The notes under the pieces: generated by a model
The model's database searches: none
What the model was told of the DNA's origin: nothing
The model's input: the letters and a program-made list of their open reading frames with translations, nothing else
Program-made: the position numbers and the translations under genes
Shown: positions 24,801-34,439 of the stretch, one piece after another
Layout: each line of letters begins with the position of its first letter
How positions within the stretch are numbered: the stretch's first letter is position 1
Source: Doris montereyensis
Taxonomy: Eukaryota > Mollusca > Gastropoda > Nudibranchia > Dorididae
Reading direction: 5' to 3'
Assembly (NCBI GenBank): GCA_037039925.1
Contig: JAXRKP010000552.1
Coordinates: 132,001 to 196,000 of the forward strand
DNA: 64,000 nt

Positions 24801-27800
24801 AAAATTGTGTCTTGTCCAGAAGATAACTGTAATCATCTGTTCCGCATCACGCAAAAGAAAAGAGAGACACATATAAATAATTGTTGCTCACTCCCTGTCT
24901 AACACACACACTCACATACATTCACGATCGCACGAAACACGAAAATGCTCTCCTTTTCTCTTTTTTTACACACACATGCGCAACATTTCTCTCTCTCTCT
25001 CTGACAGTCGATACGCGTGTGATCGTACTTTGCTGCAGGGGGAGTCATATTGTTTCAAAGATTTTAATCTCGACTTGAGTACAGAGACAGATCTATACCT
25101 AGATCTAGATGTCCCTAATACTATGGACGTTTAGATCTAGATCTAACAAGTCAATGAATATCAGCAAAGCCTTCTGCTTAATCAGTTTGAAATTCAAGAC
25201 CCTAGTAATCGCAGTAGGCCTCAATAACAGTAATAACAAGTAATCATACAACGATTTTTGAAGTCTCGAATAAGTACAGTACGAGTACACTGAAGAACGG
25301 ACAAAGAGAACAATATAATAGCGGAGAATCGATGTACCATTACTCATAATAACATTAATCCTGGATAGGCAAACAATGCCGCCCAGGCAACGACTGCAGT
25401 TGTATTAGAAAAAAATCGGGATGGGCCAACGGAAAATCGGGATTTCCCAAATTTTCGCTAAAAAATCAGGAAGATTCCAATTAAATTGGGATAAACTGCA
25501 GGTCTGCTGTGGCTACTTGTTTGTTTAATTCTGCATTTTACAACTCACAGAAGAGCTTAGGAACCTCAAACTGCCGATGGCAAACCAAAATCCCTAGATC
25601 CCCGGCAAATAGCGACCATTTTACAATCCACAGACTTCCCTATTAGAGAGTTTGCACTGAATATGTATATGGCAGGTTTCACAAAAGGGTCCATCCCCAT
25701 TTCTCTTTTTTGTCAAAATGTACATATTATATTTCTTACAAGTGTTATATATCATATTAAAACTTAAAACCTGGAGCACCAGCAATAAAACTCTCACCGA
25801 AAAGAAAGCGCTTTTGACGACAATGGTTCCCAAATCGAAAAATAATTTTTGTCCGACCGTAAGGTCATGCAGACCGCTAGTAGTCTCATGGTATTCTCAC
25901 TCTCATTAAGAGTTACCTATGATTTTTTTTCGTGGTTTTCCAGGATAAATGGCCGTAGGAATACGTTTTCTTTCACTCCAGATCATAAAATGGCTCTTCT
26001 ACGTATTTTTTAACTGTATTTTCAGCTCTTACATTTGTAGACCACAATTGTTACATAATAACAAAAATCTGAAACCTGTCTCCCGTGATCACTGCAAAAC
26101 ATTATTTTTTTTTAGATCTTGCCAAATTTTCTTTGAACAATTCTCTTTCACATGGAATTAAAGAAAACAATAAAAGGTCGTTGACCTCATCTACCGTAAG
26201 GTGAAAAAGGACTTATTAAATAGAGGAAAATGACGTTCGCACCCAAAAAATATTCACAAAACACAAAATGAAAGCAAATTTCACAATATTATCATTTTTA
26301 TATCTGCGATATTAAAGCTATACATGGACCAAATGTTAAGAAGATTCATCAATTAGATTTTGAGAAAGATTCATTGAAGAGTTCAAGTTATCATTGGGTC
26401 CCATTTTAGTGAAACCTGCCAGAAACTGTTTAAAAACCATCAAAGATAATATGTATGTTACGGTCATGAAGTCCTATTTGTTTTGTTTCTTTGCAGTAAC
26501 CCCTCCACCACGGGCGGTTATCCCGGGTTCATGAAGCCTTATTCTTTTAAATAAAAATTAAAGCCAACAGAAGACTTATAAGAAATCGTAACTTTTGGCA
26601 TTACAAATAAGCAGATGAAACTTTTTGAGACTGGGAGTAGTTGCAATACCCGTTAGAATCATATGGGCATCAAAATAGGTTCCATAAATGATGGAAATGG
26701 TGACATGATATATTTACAGGCCAGTGGTGCTGACAAAAAATTATTTGAAAATTTGCAGAAAAAAAACACCATGTAAGGAAATTCAGTCAACTCTGAAAAC
26801 CTTGGTATGGGTCCTTTCTCAATTTCATAAAGTATAGGTCTCGTAAGCGAAGTATTCTCTGCTTCAGAAACTAAGTTACAAATCATATCAGTATTGTCAG
26901 GAACATGTTTGTGGAACAATATATAGATATATAATAAAAGATTAAGATCTATTACTTACCACAATTCCTATGATACCCCACACCCACAACCGTAAAAAAT
27001 AAAACAAACAAAAAAGAATAAGAAACAAGAAAGAGTACAAATAGATGTCTTACTCAACAATGTTAGGGTGTTTCAACTCTTTCAATAAAGAAATTTCACG
27101 GATGGCAGTGGAAGGGACACCCTCCTCCTCTGATTCCAGTCTGATTTTCTTGAGAGCAACGTTTCGATTTGTTTTGGTGTGACGCCCTTTGTAGACAACC
27201 CCATACGTGCCTGGAAAGTGTATTTAATCAAAAGAGTAAAAATTAGCTTTCTCCCCATGCTGCTTTTAATTTTTCATTAAAAAATTCTTCAACTTGATTT
27301 GAATTTGGCACAAAACTGTAAGGGTATGATTTTCACTCAAAATTTTCATTATACCATAATATGTGAGGTGTACTACACATAAATCTAAATATCCAATTCA
27401 CAACTAGCGACATCCATAGGTTAAAATGAAATATTTTTCATCGCAGAATAGAGTTTATGGACAAAAATGCTTAGACAATCCCTTTATTTAAAACAAACCA
27501 CAACAAAGTAGCAAGATAAGAACAGACAAAGTTCTAAATCAGCTGTCATGAACTACCAACCTCTCCAAAACAAAAAATTTCTTTCCGTCTATAAACAACC
27601 TAAAAATTAAAATAATCATCTTTATGACATTGTTCATTGTGGAAGAATACAAATGGTCAGATAAATTCTCAAAATACATTTGGATAATATTAAAATATGA
27701 ATTAATTTATGTGTATGTGAACAAATTTTACTACTTAATTATGAATTTCACATCATTGGTTGCCATGAAGATGTGATGTGAAAAAGGAAAAAGATAAGAG

Positions 27801-27892
27801 GAAAAAAAAGAGATTGAGATATAGTAATATATAAATGCAGTGATTAAATGTTTACCCTCTCCTATTTTTTCCACCTTTGTGTATTCTTCCAT
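18750..27892 (-). CDS. CDK1: Cyclin-dependent kinase 1 (cdc2), seven coding exons
   Basis: Serine/threonine kinase that pairs with cyclins A/B to drive entry into mitosis. Joining 27892-27856, 27210-27054, 24034-23911, 22720-22550, 21655-21492, 20286-20145 and 18875-18750 gives an unbroken frame of 306 residues plus stop; the family is usually close to 300. Visible features: GEGTYG with inhibitory sites T14/Y15; ATP lysine K33; cyclin-binding PSTAIRE at 45-51; HRDLKPQN with D128; DFG with D146; activation-loop T161 in [28 protein letters not shown]-terminus ending IPQDMW. The PSTAIRE spelling with VYTHEVVTLWYR and the [12 protein letters not shown] context fits CDK1 rather than CDK2 or CDK3. 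All introns are GT-AG. Introns hold SINEs and a MITE but no frame damage, so the gene should be functional. Neighbour POLDIP3 is divergent, with its start 9.4 kb away. Confidence 0.97.
19065..19175 (+). repeat. Dispersed repeat family 4 in CDK1 intron 6
   Basis: CCCACCACATGTGGTGATCTC, AGGGGGAATTAAGAGGAAAC and GATAAGTGAAAGGAAAGAAA match the family. A second partial head (CCATCCACCATATACAGTGA) follows at 19187-19225. Confidence 0.65.
19345..19405 (+). mobile_element. SINE family 1 head fragment
   Basis: GGGTGGCTGAGTGCTTAGAC and TGCTGGACACGGAATCA match the tRNA-like head of the SINE at 24636. The B box is lost. Confidence 0.45.
19555..19670 (+). repeat. Dispersed repeat family 4 in CDK1 intron 6
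   Basis: AGCAAGGTAAAAGATAAATG, AAAGAGTGAAAGGGAAGAAG and CACCCACCACCCACCAGCAT match the family consensus. Confidence 0.6.
19785..20030 (+). mobile_element. SINE family 2, copy in CDK1 intron 6
   Basis: Shares CAGGTAGATGGATTGACACC, CTAGTCC, CAGTCTGGG, AAAACCCCCA, ATCACCTTAGTTGTAGACGT and GGGTAAATCAA with the copy at 36066-36370, including the tRNA-like head with GGTTGTGGGTTAAAGTTCC. Orientation is opposite to CDK1. Confidence 0.75.
20145..20286 (-). CDS. CDK1: CDK1 exon 6
   Basis: 142 nt, acceptor CCTCAG, donor GTGAGT. Encodes [19 protein letters not shown] and [20 protein letters not shown], ending KDLLS in phase 0. Confidence 0.95.
21492..21655 (-). CDS. CDK1: CDK1 exon 5 (substrate lobe)
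   Basis: 164 nt, acceptor AAAAG, donor GTAATC. Encodes [39 protein letters not shown] and [12 protein letters not shown]. The acceptor lacks a strong pyrimidine tract (TTCCTATAAAAG), which makes it the weakest acceptor in the gene. Confidence 0.95.
22550..22720 (-). CDS. CDK1: CDK1 exon 4 (catalytic loop, DFG, activation loop)
   Basis: 171 nt, phase 0 at both ends, acceptor TTTCAG, donor GTAAGT. Contains [22 protein letters not shown] and VYTHE with D128, D146 and T161. Confidence 0.97.
23160..23200. mobile_element. Possible hAT-type terminus in CDK1 intron 3
   Basis: CAGCGGTTCCAACCTTTTTG with CCCATGCACCC resembles the CAGNGGTTCCCAACC ends common in hAT elements. No partner end was found, so this is weak. 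Confidence 0.25.
23911..24034 (-). CDS. CDK1: CDK1 exon 3 (hinge region)
   Basis: 124 nt, acceptor TTTCAG, donor GTAAGA. Encodes [20 protein letters not shown], then [21 protein letters not shown], ending in phase 0. Confidence 0.96.
24636..24855 (+). mobile_element. tRNA-derived SINE (family 1) in CDK1 intron 2
   Basis: A-box-like GGTGGCTGAGTCGTTAGGTT, then ACTTGGGATCATGA and a B box GGTTCGAATCC at 24677-24687, followed by AGCAAAGCTAG, GGAAAGGCACTTAACAC and CTTGTCCAGAAGATAA. Shared with the copies at 54391 and 55674. Confidence 0.8.
25669..26421. mobile_element. 750-bp inverted-repeat element in CDK1 intron 2
   Basis: The left end GGCAGGTTTCACAAAAGGGT and the right end (reverse complement) GGCAGGTTTCACTAAAATGG are inverted repeats, and the interior is homologous to 38047-38665 in reverse. 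No transposase frame and no clear target duplication. A non-autonomous DNA transposon is the simplest reading. Confidence 0.7.
27054..27210 (-). CDS. CDK1: CDK1 exon 2 (ATP lysine, PSTAIRE helix)
   Basis: 157 nt from acceptor TTCCAG to donor GTAAGA. Encodes [10 protein letters not shown] through [25 protein letters not shown] and KHPNIV. K33 and residues 45-51 lie here. Confidence 0.96.
27856..27892 (-). CDS. CDK1: CDK1 coding exon 1 (start codon to GEG)
   Basis: Encodes [13 protein letters not shown] and ends in phase 1 at donor GTAAAC. The ATG has A at -3 and G at +4. A 5' UTR acceptor (TTTCAG) lies upstream at about 27965, so this exon probably starts near 27964. A short overlapping upstream frame is listed separately. 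Confidence 0.95.
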
Positions 27893-27915
27893 TCTTTCTC
27901 TGTCTGGCCGTCCAT
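27862..27915 (-). promoter_or_regulatory. Overlapping upstream ORF across the CDK1 start codon
   Basis: An ATG at 27915-27913 in a good context (A at -3, G at +4) opens a 17-codon frame ([17 protein letters not shown]) that is out of frame with CDK1 and ends at 27862, past the CDK1 ATG. If this part of the 5' UTR is retained in the mRNA, the frame would lower initiation at the CDK1 start. No other support is visible. Confidence 0.4.
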
Positions 27916-28559
27916 TTTGGGCTCTGAAGGTGTAACTGGGATCCCAAAAGATTTGTGATGTGTTCTGAAACTCAAAAGCAAAAAGAGATTCAAGTAACAT
28001 TGTAGTTAAAAAGGAAATTTGCATTTTTGTTGAATAAAATTTCAGCAATGAGACGGAATACTGGTGAGATGTTCATGGCTCATAGGAACCCCCGAAAAAA
28101 TGTAACATATTGTGGACTAGCTGGGAGCCTAAGTCGTCATCGTTCGTCAAAGTGACACTTTGTGAAAGCTATATCGCTGCTATAGTTTAGTCTTTAGTTT
28201 AAGATTCTTTTGTTACATTAACATAACATCTCAATATGAATTCCTTAAATTCTTTCAACTTTCAGAAAATACATGTTTTATAGGACTTTATTTTAACGTG
28301 AAATTATTGTTCAAACTAAGTAAAAATCCTAGCTCCACCCTTTGCACACACCCTTCTCTGTCCTTTGTAAGACGGTCATTTCCGGTAACACAAAGAAGTG
28401 CTTATGTGGTATGTGGACACAAAAATCTAGATCTCTCGTGATAGCAGTCAGACAAGTATTCAATTGAGTACAGATGGCAGTGGTAGTTGGAGTAGTAGGG
28501 CTGGTGGGAGTGTTTTGAGAAAGGAAAGGAGGAACAACCAAGGGATCTTTCAAATTTGC

Positions 28560-28665
28560 AGTGTTGTGATCTGCACAGGACCTTTTTATCGTCTGTCTCT
28601 GATGGGACTAGGTGTCAAGCCACCTACCTGGACCAAGGGTAGATCTATAAATCTAAATCTAGATT
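28560..28665 (-). mobile_element. SINE family 2, inverted fragment
   Basis: The reverse complement contains CCAGGTAGGTGGCTTGACAC, CTAGTCCCATCAGAGACAGA and CGATAAAAAGGTCCTGTGCA, matching the middle of the copy at 36066. Confidence 0.65.
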
Positions 28666-28819
28666 TTGTTCGAATTATTTTTGTTCCAACTCCAACCATT
28701 GGTGGGACTAATAAACCCAATAATGATTCGGTTGAAAGATGAACACCTTGTCTCTGGGCTACCGAGTCCCTGCTAGAGGGAGAGGGGGTTCGGGCTTTCA
28801 GGGATTGTGACAAGATTTT

Positions 28820-29240
28820 ACGATTGGTAACTAACTAGATCTAGATATCTAGATCTAGTAATTTGGTGGTGGTATTCATATCTGTCCGGCAACTGTCAGC
28901 TGGATATTCATTTTCAGAAAACATGCAAACAAACGGGACCACACTTCGTTGAAAGTGCCAAGATGTGTGCCTGACTATGGGAGTCCTTCCGAAAAATTTC
29001 TTTGTTTTCTTTATTATGAATAAAATTTAAAAATCGATCCAGTCACAGCTGAAAAATTAAAAATGCACACACCGACATCCAAATCAAAATTATGTAGAAA
29101 TCTAGATCTAATGTTAATATTACCTAACTCTAAATCTTATTTTATCTCTGATCTAGAATCTAGATATGGATCTAAGATTTTCGATCTAGATACTAATTTA
29201 GATCTAGATCTAGTCTAGATATAGATCTAGATCCTTTCGA
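28820..29240. repeat. AGATCTAGATCT-rich tracts
   Basis: Overlapping GATCTAGATC palindromes cluster at 28835-28856 and 29100-29235, and also at 25098-25145. They are simple repeats; no function is visible. Confidence 0.6.
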
Positions 29241-29479
29241 AAATTATCAAAATTCCATTCTTTCATTCTAGACGGCATGACAAAAAATCCGCCGCGCTTC
29301 ACTAGGGCCCGGAATGGAATTAGATTAGACGGCTCTAAACCTGGGTAATTTCAGGCAAATTCAAATTCTAAATAATTATAGAAAATGAATACATAAAACT
29401 TCTTATCCATTGTTGCGTCTTGACAGAAAGGAAGTCACATCAAAGATAACTGAGATTGATCTACCAAAATTTAAAGACA

Positions 29480-29640
29480 ACTTACGGTTGGTCGCAATTT
29501 GATTTCAACTCAGTTTCTCTGTTCGTTCAAGGCCTACAACGATTTGTTCGAATCGACCAATGAAATTCGTTATTCGTTGTCAGACGTAAACATTCACGAG
29601 AAGTCTCTGCATCCAGTTCAAAAGCCGACTACCGTTAACT
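29480..29640 (-). promoter_or_regulatory. Candidate CDK1 promoter and non-coding first exon
   Basis: On the minus strand a consensus donor GTAAGT at 29485-29480 could close a non-coding first exon. Upstream lie a CCAAT box (forward 29557-29561), a TTCGAA at 29547-29552 and a TTTGAA at 29622-29617. CCAAT boxes plus CHR elements (TTYGAA) are typical of G2/M cell-cycle promoters. The transcript start itself is not visible. Confidence 0.3.
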
Positions 29641-29724
29641 ACTCTTTGATTTTCTAAACATACGTCCGCTTCGCATGGATCATAACATGAGAAAACCAGT
29701 TGCAATTCGCAAATTAATAATTCC

Positions 29725-29815
29725 AAAGGAAAGCTACTTAACTCAAAATAGAAGAACTAAATGAACCAGAAGTAAACAGATATGCCAATCTAGGATAAAA
29801 ATGTATGAAGAGAAG
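29725..29815 (+). mobile_element. LINE-A fragment
   Basis: AACTCAAAATAGAAGAACTA and ATGCCAATCTAGGATAAAAA match LINE-A copy 2 around 12371-12432. It ends where the (TAA)n tract begins. Confidence 0.7.
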
Positions 29816-29827
29816 TAACAACTGTAT

Positions 29828-29831
29828 AATG

Positions 29832-29923
<92 letters not shown>

Positions 29924-29999
29924 CATTAATGATAATAATAATTATAAATGATAATAATAATAATAATAATAAAATAATAATAATAATTATAATAATAAT

Positions 30000-30031
<32 letters not shown>

Positions 30032-30077
30032 GATAATAATAATAATGAGGATGATGATAATAATAATGATACTAATA

Positions 30078-30169
<92 letters not shown>

Positions 30170-30187
30170 TTATAATAATAATATTAT

Positions 30188-30255
<68 letters not shown>

Positions 30256-30301
30256 TGAGGATGATGATAATAATAATGATACTAATAATATAATAATAAT
30301 A

Positions 30302-30351
<50 letters not shown>

Positions 30352-30355
30352 TTAT

Positions 30356-30389
<34 letters not shown>

Positions 30390-30393
30390 CGAG

Positions 30394-30475
<82 letters not shown>

Positions 30476-30501
30476 TAACAATAACAATAATAATAATATT
30501 T

Positions 30502-30570
<69 letters not shown>
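29828..30570. repeat. (TAA)n microsatellite, about 740 bp
   Basis: Long imperfect TAA/ATA/AAT runs with interspersed GATGAGGATGATGATAATAA blocks (near 30045 and 30253). It generates spurious poly-Ile, poly-Leu, poly-Tyr and poly-Asn frames on both strands. Confidence 0.97.
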
Positions 30571-30571
<1 letters not shown>

Positions 30572-30609
30572 CATTTGCTCGATGATATTAAACACAATTA
30601 CAGATTACA

Positions 30610-30695
30610 TCAAATGTAAGTTGAGTTCCTTCAAAGCCACTCCGGCCCATAAAGCCTGAGAATATCCTGGTTTCTATAGTGTGAAGTGGAACAGG
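30610..30695 (-). mobile_element. SINE family 1 tail, inverted
   Basis: The reverse complement has GAAACCAGGATATTCTCAGG and TTATGGGCCGGAGTGGCTTT, matching the tail of the SINE at 54391 (GAAACCAGGATAAGCTCTGG). Confidence 0.6.
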
Positions 30696-31030
30696 TTATA
30701 ATAATCGCCTCCTGAACAGGACGCTAGTTTGATGCAGGGTGACCAAGAGGGACTTTGATGATCTTAATACTCTGTTGGGTTGGTAAAAACTTACCAGTTT
30801 TTGTAAAAATGATACAACAAGATCGCTTAACATTTGTAACAATAACAATAACAAAGGATTTTGAAATCTATCCTGCAACTAATTGGGCGCCAATGTAGTT
30901 TTTTTTAATACTGGCGTGATTGGCTCATTTTGTTTAGTGAAGCTAATTATTCTAGCAGCCATATTCTGAAGCTTATTCAATCCATGAATCAAGTATTTTG
31001 GTGCAGATGTTGAGAGATCATTACAACTAT
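30695..31030 (-). mobile_element. LINE fragment, CR1/L2-like C-terminal region
   Basis: The minus strand encodes APKYLIHGLNKLQNMAARII, then EPITPVLKK and, nearer 30700, RVLRSSKSLLV. This follows the RVQNxAARLI-ITPxLKxLHW-RxLRSS order typical of CR1/L2-clade reverse transcriptase C-termini. It carries stops and is truncated. Confidence 0.7.
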
Positions 31031-31149
31031 CCCTATGACTGAGATTCGTGAACTTTTAATGATAGAGCATGTTAATAAAACAATTCAGAGTTGCACGTTT
31101 CACTTCAAGAAACATCAGCAAGATAAGATTCTATACCAAAATAACAACA

Positions 31150-31260
31150 AAATATGCTTGTTGCATCCCCTATTCTCGGTCGTATGGATAATTGCAATGA
31201 TCCCTAAACATCTGCACCAAAATACTTGATTCATATATTGAATAAGCTTAACTTTAAAAA
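31150..31260 (+). mobile_element. Inverted partner of the CR1/L2-like fragment
   Basis: CATCTGCACCAAAATACTTG, ATTCATATATTGAATAAGCT repeats the reverse complement of 30972-31018, giving a head-to-head arrangement around 31100. Confidence 0.65.
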
Positions 31261-31329
31261 AACAACAACCTTGTACATGTAACATCAGACAAGAAAAATC
31301 AAAATCAATATTAGCACAAAGATAAGACT

Positions 31330-31770
31330 TTTCAAGTCAATTGTCATGTCTGTTTTTCTATATGGAGCGGAGACTTGGAAGACCACTTTAGGGTGATTTC
31401 AATCATTTGTCAATGGACATCTTCGAATGATCTTGAGAATTAAATGGCAAGACCGAGCTAGAAATGAAGAACTACGGGCAGTAACATGAATGGAAACCAT
31501 CGAAAACAATCTTGGGAGAAGACGACGGAGATGGGTTGGACATACTTTGTGAAAGCCTGCTTCAAACATAACAAGTGTAAGACAAACATTGCAATTCAGG
31601 GAAGACGACGCCAGAGTAGGCCACTGGACACTTGGTGAAGGAAAATGGAAAAGGACCGGAAGATGTTGGATGTCAGCTGGAGTGAGCTAAGAAAGATTTC
31701 ACAGGGGAAAGAAAGGTGGACATCTCTTGTCTGTGGCCTATACGCTGGTAGGGGTGAAAGGCTTTGATGA
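31330..31770 (+). mobile_element. LINE C-terminal fragment, second lineage
   Basis: The plus strand gives VFLYGAETWKTT, then FVNGHLRMILRIKWQDRARN, ENNLGRRRRRWVGHT and a GRRRQSRPLDTW-like segment after frame changes. This is the common C-terminal signature of YGAETW-type LINE polyproteins. Stops are present. Confidence 0.75.
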
Positions 31771-31789
31771 TGATGATCAATCATTGATT

Positions 31790-32065
31790 CGGTTCGATAT
31801 CTTAACTTTTTTTTTTAAACAAATTTTTTTTTGCTTAATTGCATAATTTCAGTCTTGTTATCATTAAATTTTAGCTTGTTAAGTATCATCCATGTCTTAA
31901 TGGCCATAACACATTCCTCAGCCTTTTTGGTGACAAACCTTTCATCATCGATTCAAAATGGGAAATAGGGCTGGATGTCATCAGCATACATAATATGATA
32001 ACCAATATTAAAGCTTTCTATAATAACACTAAGAGGCTAAGAGGCACTAGAGGCATGCCCAAGGT
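31790..32065 (-). mobile_element. LINE reverse transcriptase fragment with YADD
   Basis: The minus strand encodes GYHIMYADDIQPYFPF near 32010-31965, followed by a stop and CVMAIKTWMILNKLKFN, then NKTEIMQL. MYADD is the RT catalytic motif and the WMxxNKLKxNxxKTE block fits CR1/L2 clades. It probably belongs to the same insertion as 30695-31030. Confidence 0.75.
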
Positions 32066-32624
32066 CTGGTCCACGGACCATTTGCGGCCCGTCAAATTCC
32101 CACCTGCCCGCAGCTTTTGCAAGTTATTAATTTGTTTAGGCTTCTGATCGGTATAAATTCTAAAATCTCAATGAATCGACTTTTTTCTTGGTGATGATCA
32201 AAACCTATGTTTTGAAATATGATTCAAGTCTTTTCTATCATTTTCCCCCGTTTGTTCTTTAATTTACAATTATATGACCTTCAACGTTTTGTACTGCTGA
32301 ATAAGGTAACTGTTAGTGTTATTTTCCTGTTCACATGAATTTAGAATTGTACGCTTACAGTGAGCATTTATTAGCGAATAATATGTAATGTTTCAAATGA
32401 ACCTAGATATATATGGATCATCTTTAAATGTTTAATATTTCCGAAAGTAGTTTTCCTTTGTCACTAAACTATCAGACTTTTTCTTCCTTTTATATGGTCC
32501 TTAAATAGGAAAGGCAGGGTGATTTGGAAAAATACTTGTTTAGATTCATTTGTATTTTGTGTGAAAAAATGACAATTTCCCCGTTTGCAACAAAGATTTC
32601 ATTAGATTCTAAATAGGAGTTGTA

Positions 32625-32985
32625 GCTGAGCCGTAGTGTTGTGAGCTGATAATCATGACGACACTGGTTCGAGCTCCACGGCTGACACAGGTGGGGTTTT
32701 TTCACAACGTTGTACTCTTAGGAAAGGTACTTCACCCTAATTTCCTCATTTGACTCAGGTGTGAATGAGTATCCAACTATAGGTAGAGAAAGATCTTTTC
32801 TGAGTGTTAGTACAAAAAAAGCCTAACACGCTTGTGTAGGCTACTGTATGCCCCACCACCCTCCGGGAGTTGAGAAGAACTTTGAATGAGATGGTCTGCC
32901 TGGGGATAAATGATGTACAGTCGGTGAGCCTGCACTTGTGCGATGATATGGGGATTATAAATCCATCTTTATTTGCATTGTATGT
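32625..32985 (+). mobile_element. tRNA-derived SINE (family 3)
   Basis: The head GTTGTAGCTGAGCCGTAGTG with a B box near 32667 (CACTGGTTCGAGCTCC) is followed by the body shared with 5710-6035. A possible hAT-type element may surround it: CATGCCCAAGGTCTGG at 32055 and GGAGACCCCTGGT at 33058 resemble hAT ends. Confidence 0.7.
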
Positions 32986-33294
32986 TAATTGTTCAGGTAA
33001 TGTCAGGCTGAATGGTCGCCTCATACATTTTCACCTCATTATTTGCACAATGTTTGGAGACCCCTGGTGGAAAAAGGGCAATTTACACTGAGGTATTGGT
33101 TTACTCTTTGTGTCACTATTTCCCGATTATTTTAGAGATAAAATTTAGGTTGGACACAGATTTAAAATTCTCAAGTTGCTCACTATCTATTAATAGTATA
33201 TTAAGGATTGGTTTTACAATGGCGTGTTTCAGACTACGTTGTATATCAGGTAAAGACAATTCACAATTCACAATGTAAGTAATAATCAGTACGA

Positions 33295-33625
33295 CGGTCT
33301 AAGGACGTTTCTTAATTAGCCAAGTTGGAACAGGGCCTAGTGAACATGTTTTATTTGGAATTTGCTTAAGGATCATTTCAACGTCCATTTCTGCTACTGG
33401 CTTGAAGGTGTTAAAACTACTCGATGTTTCCACAGTTGGTGTTACGTAGATGGGTAGAGCGAAGTGTAGGATGTCAAAATACGTCCTGACGTCATAGGTC
33501 TTCGAGTAAAAACAAATCGGTAAAACACTGTGCCAATTCACTAAGACATTCGCGGTTTGGGATGTTTCTCTGCTGATATTTCCCCAGCTTGTTGAAGTTA
33601 TTGAGGGTTTTGACTAGGTTTGCAG
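33295..33625 (-). mobile_element. LINE fragment, CR1/L2-like RT N-terminal part
   Basis: The minus strand encodes FNTFKPVAEMDVEMILKQIP, then NKTCSLGPVPTWLIKK. This matches the FxPVSxxEVxKLI-KSCxLDPIPTWLLK motif at the start of CR1/L2 reverse transcriptase, with G replacing the usual D of LDPxP. Confidence 0.75.
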
Positions 33626-33644
33626 TATTTGGACTGCATTCCTC

Positions 33645-34360
33645 ATTTGTACTGAAGGGGTTTGTGGTCGGAAACAAATTAAAGGAGATGGGAAAAGAAC
33701 TGCATGGTGGAGTGAGAATGTTAAAGCTAAGATCAAATGAAAGAAGGAAGCATGGAAGAAATACTTACAAACGAAGAAGCGAGAGGATAGGGTAGATTAT
33801 GTGAGTAAGAGAACTATCGCCAGAGGATGGAGTAGATTATGTGAGTAAGAGAACTATCGCCAGAGGATGGAGTAGATTATGTGAGTAAGAGAACTATCGT
33901 CAGAGGATGGAGTAGATTATGTGAGTAAGAGAACTATCGTCAGAGGATGGAGTAGATTATGTGAGTAAGAGAACTATCGCCAGAGGATGGAGTAGATTAT
34001 GTGAGTAAGAGAACTATCGTCAGAGGATGGAGTAGATTATGTGAGTAAGAGAACTATCGTCAGAGGATGGAGTAGATTATGTGAGTAAAAAAAAATCGAT
34101 AAAGAAGAAGTGAGGAAGCAAAACAGGAACAGCGGGAAGAGTTTGGACAAAGACTTCAAGAAAGTTACCAAGGAAGTCGAAAGCTGTTCTGAGGAGCAAT
34201 GAAATGTCTGAGAAAGACCAAAGCATGCCAAGTAGACACATTATGAACGCCAAAGGAGAAATGAGGACGGAAGACAACGAAATCGTGGAAACACGGAGCT
34301 GTTAAGCGTACCAGGAAAAGTGTATGCCAGAATACTAGAAATGATACAGGGGAAAAGAGT
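33645..34360 (+). mobile_element. LINE-A copy 3, fragment with internal array
   Basis: GTCGGAAACAAATTAAAGGA and GGGAAAAGAACTGCATGGTG match copy 2 at 12531-12580. The match resumes after the array with GAGGAAGCAAAACAGGAACA (copy 2 near 12700) and runs to about 34300. Stops are present. Confidence 0.85.
33780..34088. repeat. 40-bp minisatellite inside LINE-A copy 3, about 7-8 units
   Basis: Unit AGTAGATTATGTGAGTAAGA followed by GAACTATCGCCAGAGGATGG (C/T variant). In LINE-A copy 2 the same DNA occurs once (12645-12690), so the array is a local amplification of LINE coding sequence. Confidence 0.95.
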
Positions 34361-34439
34361 AGAGGATCAAGGAAGAACCCCCCCCCCCCAAAGAAAAAAA
34401 AAGAAAAGACAGTCATGACCTAGGTGCAGCCTGACCCCC

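Noticed and set aside
29738..30597. Frames of poly-Ile, poly-Leu, poly-Tyr and poly-Asn
   Set aside because: Pure translation of the (TAA)n microsatellite.
32048..33067. A complete hAT transposon around the family 3 SINE
   Set aside because: End-like motifs exist at both sides, but the 8-bp target duplication is not visible and the inverted match is poor; kept only as a note in the SINE entry.
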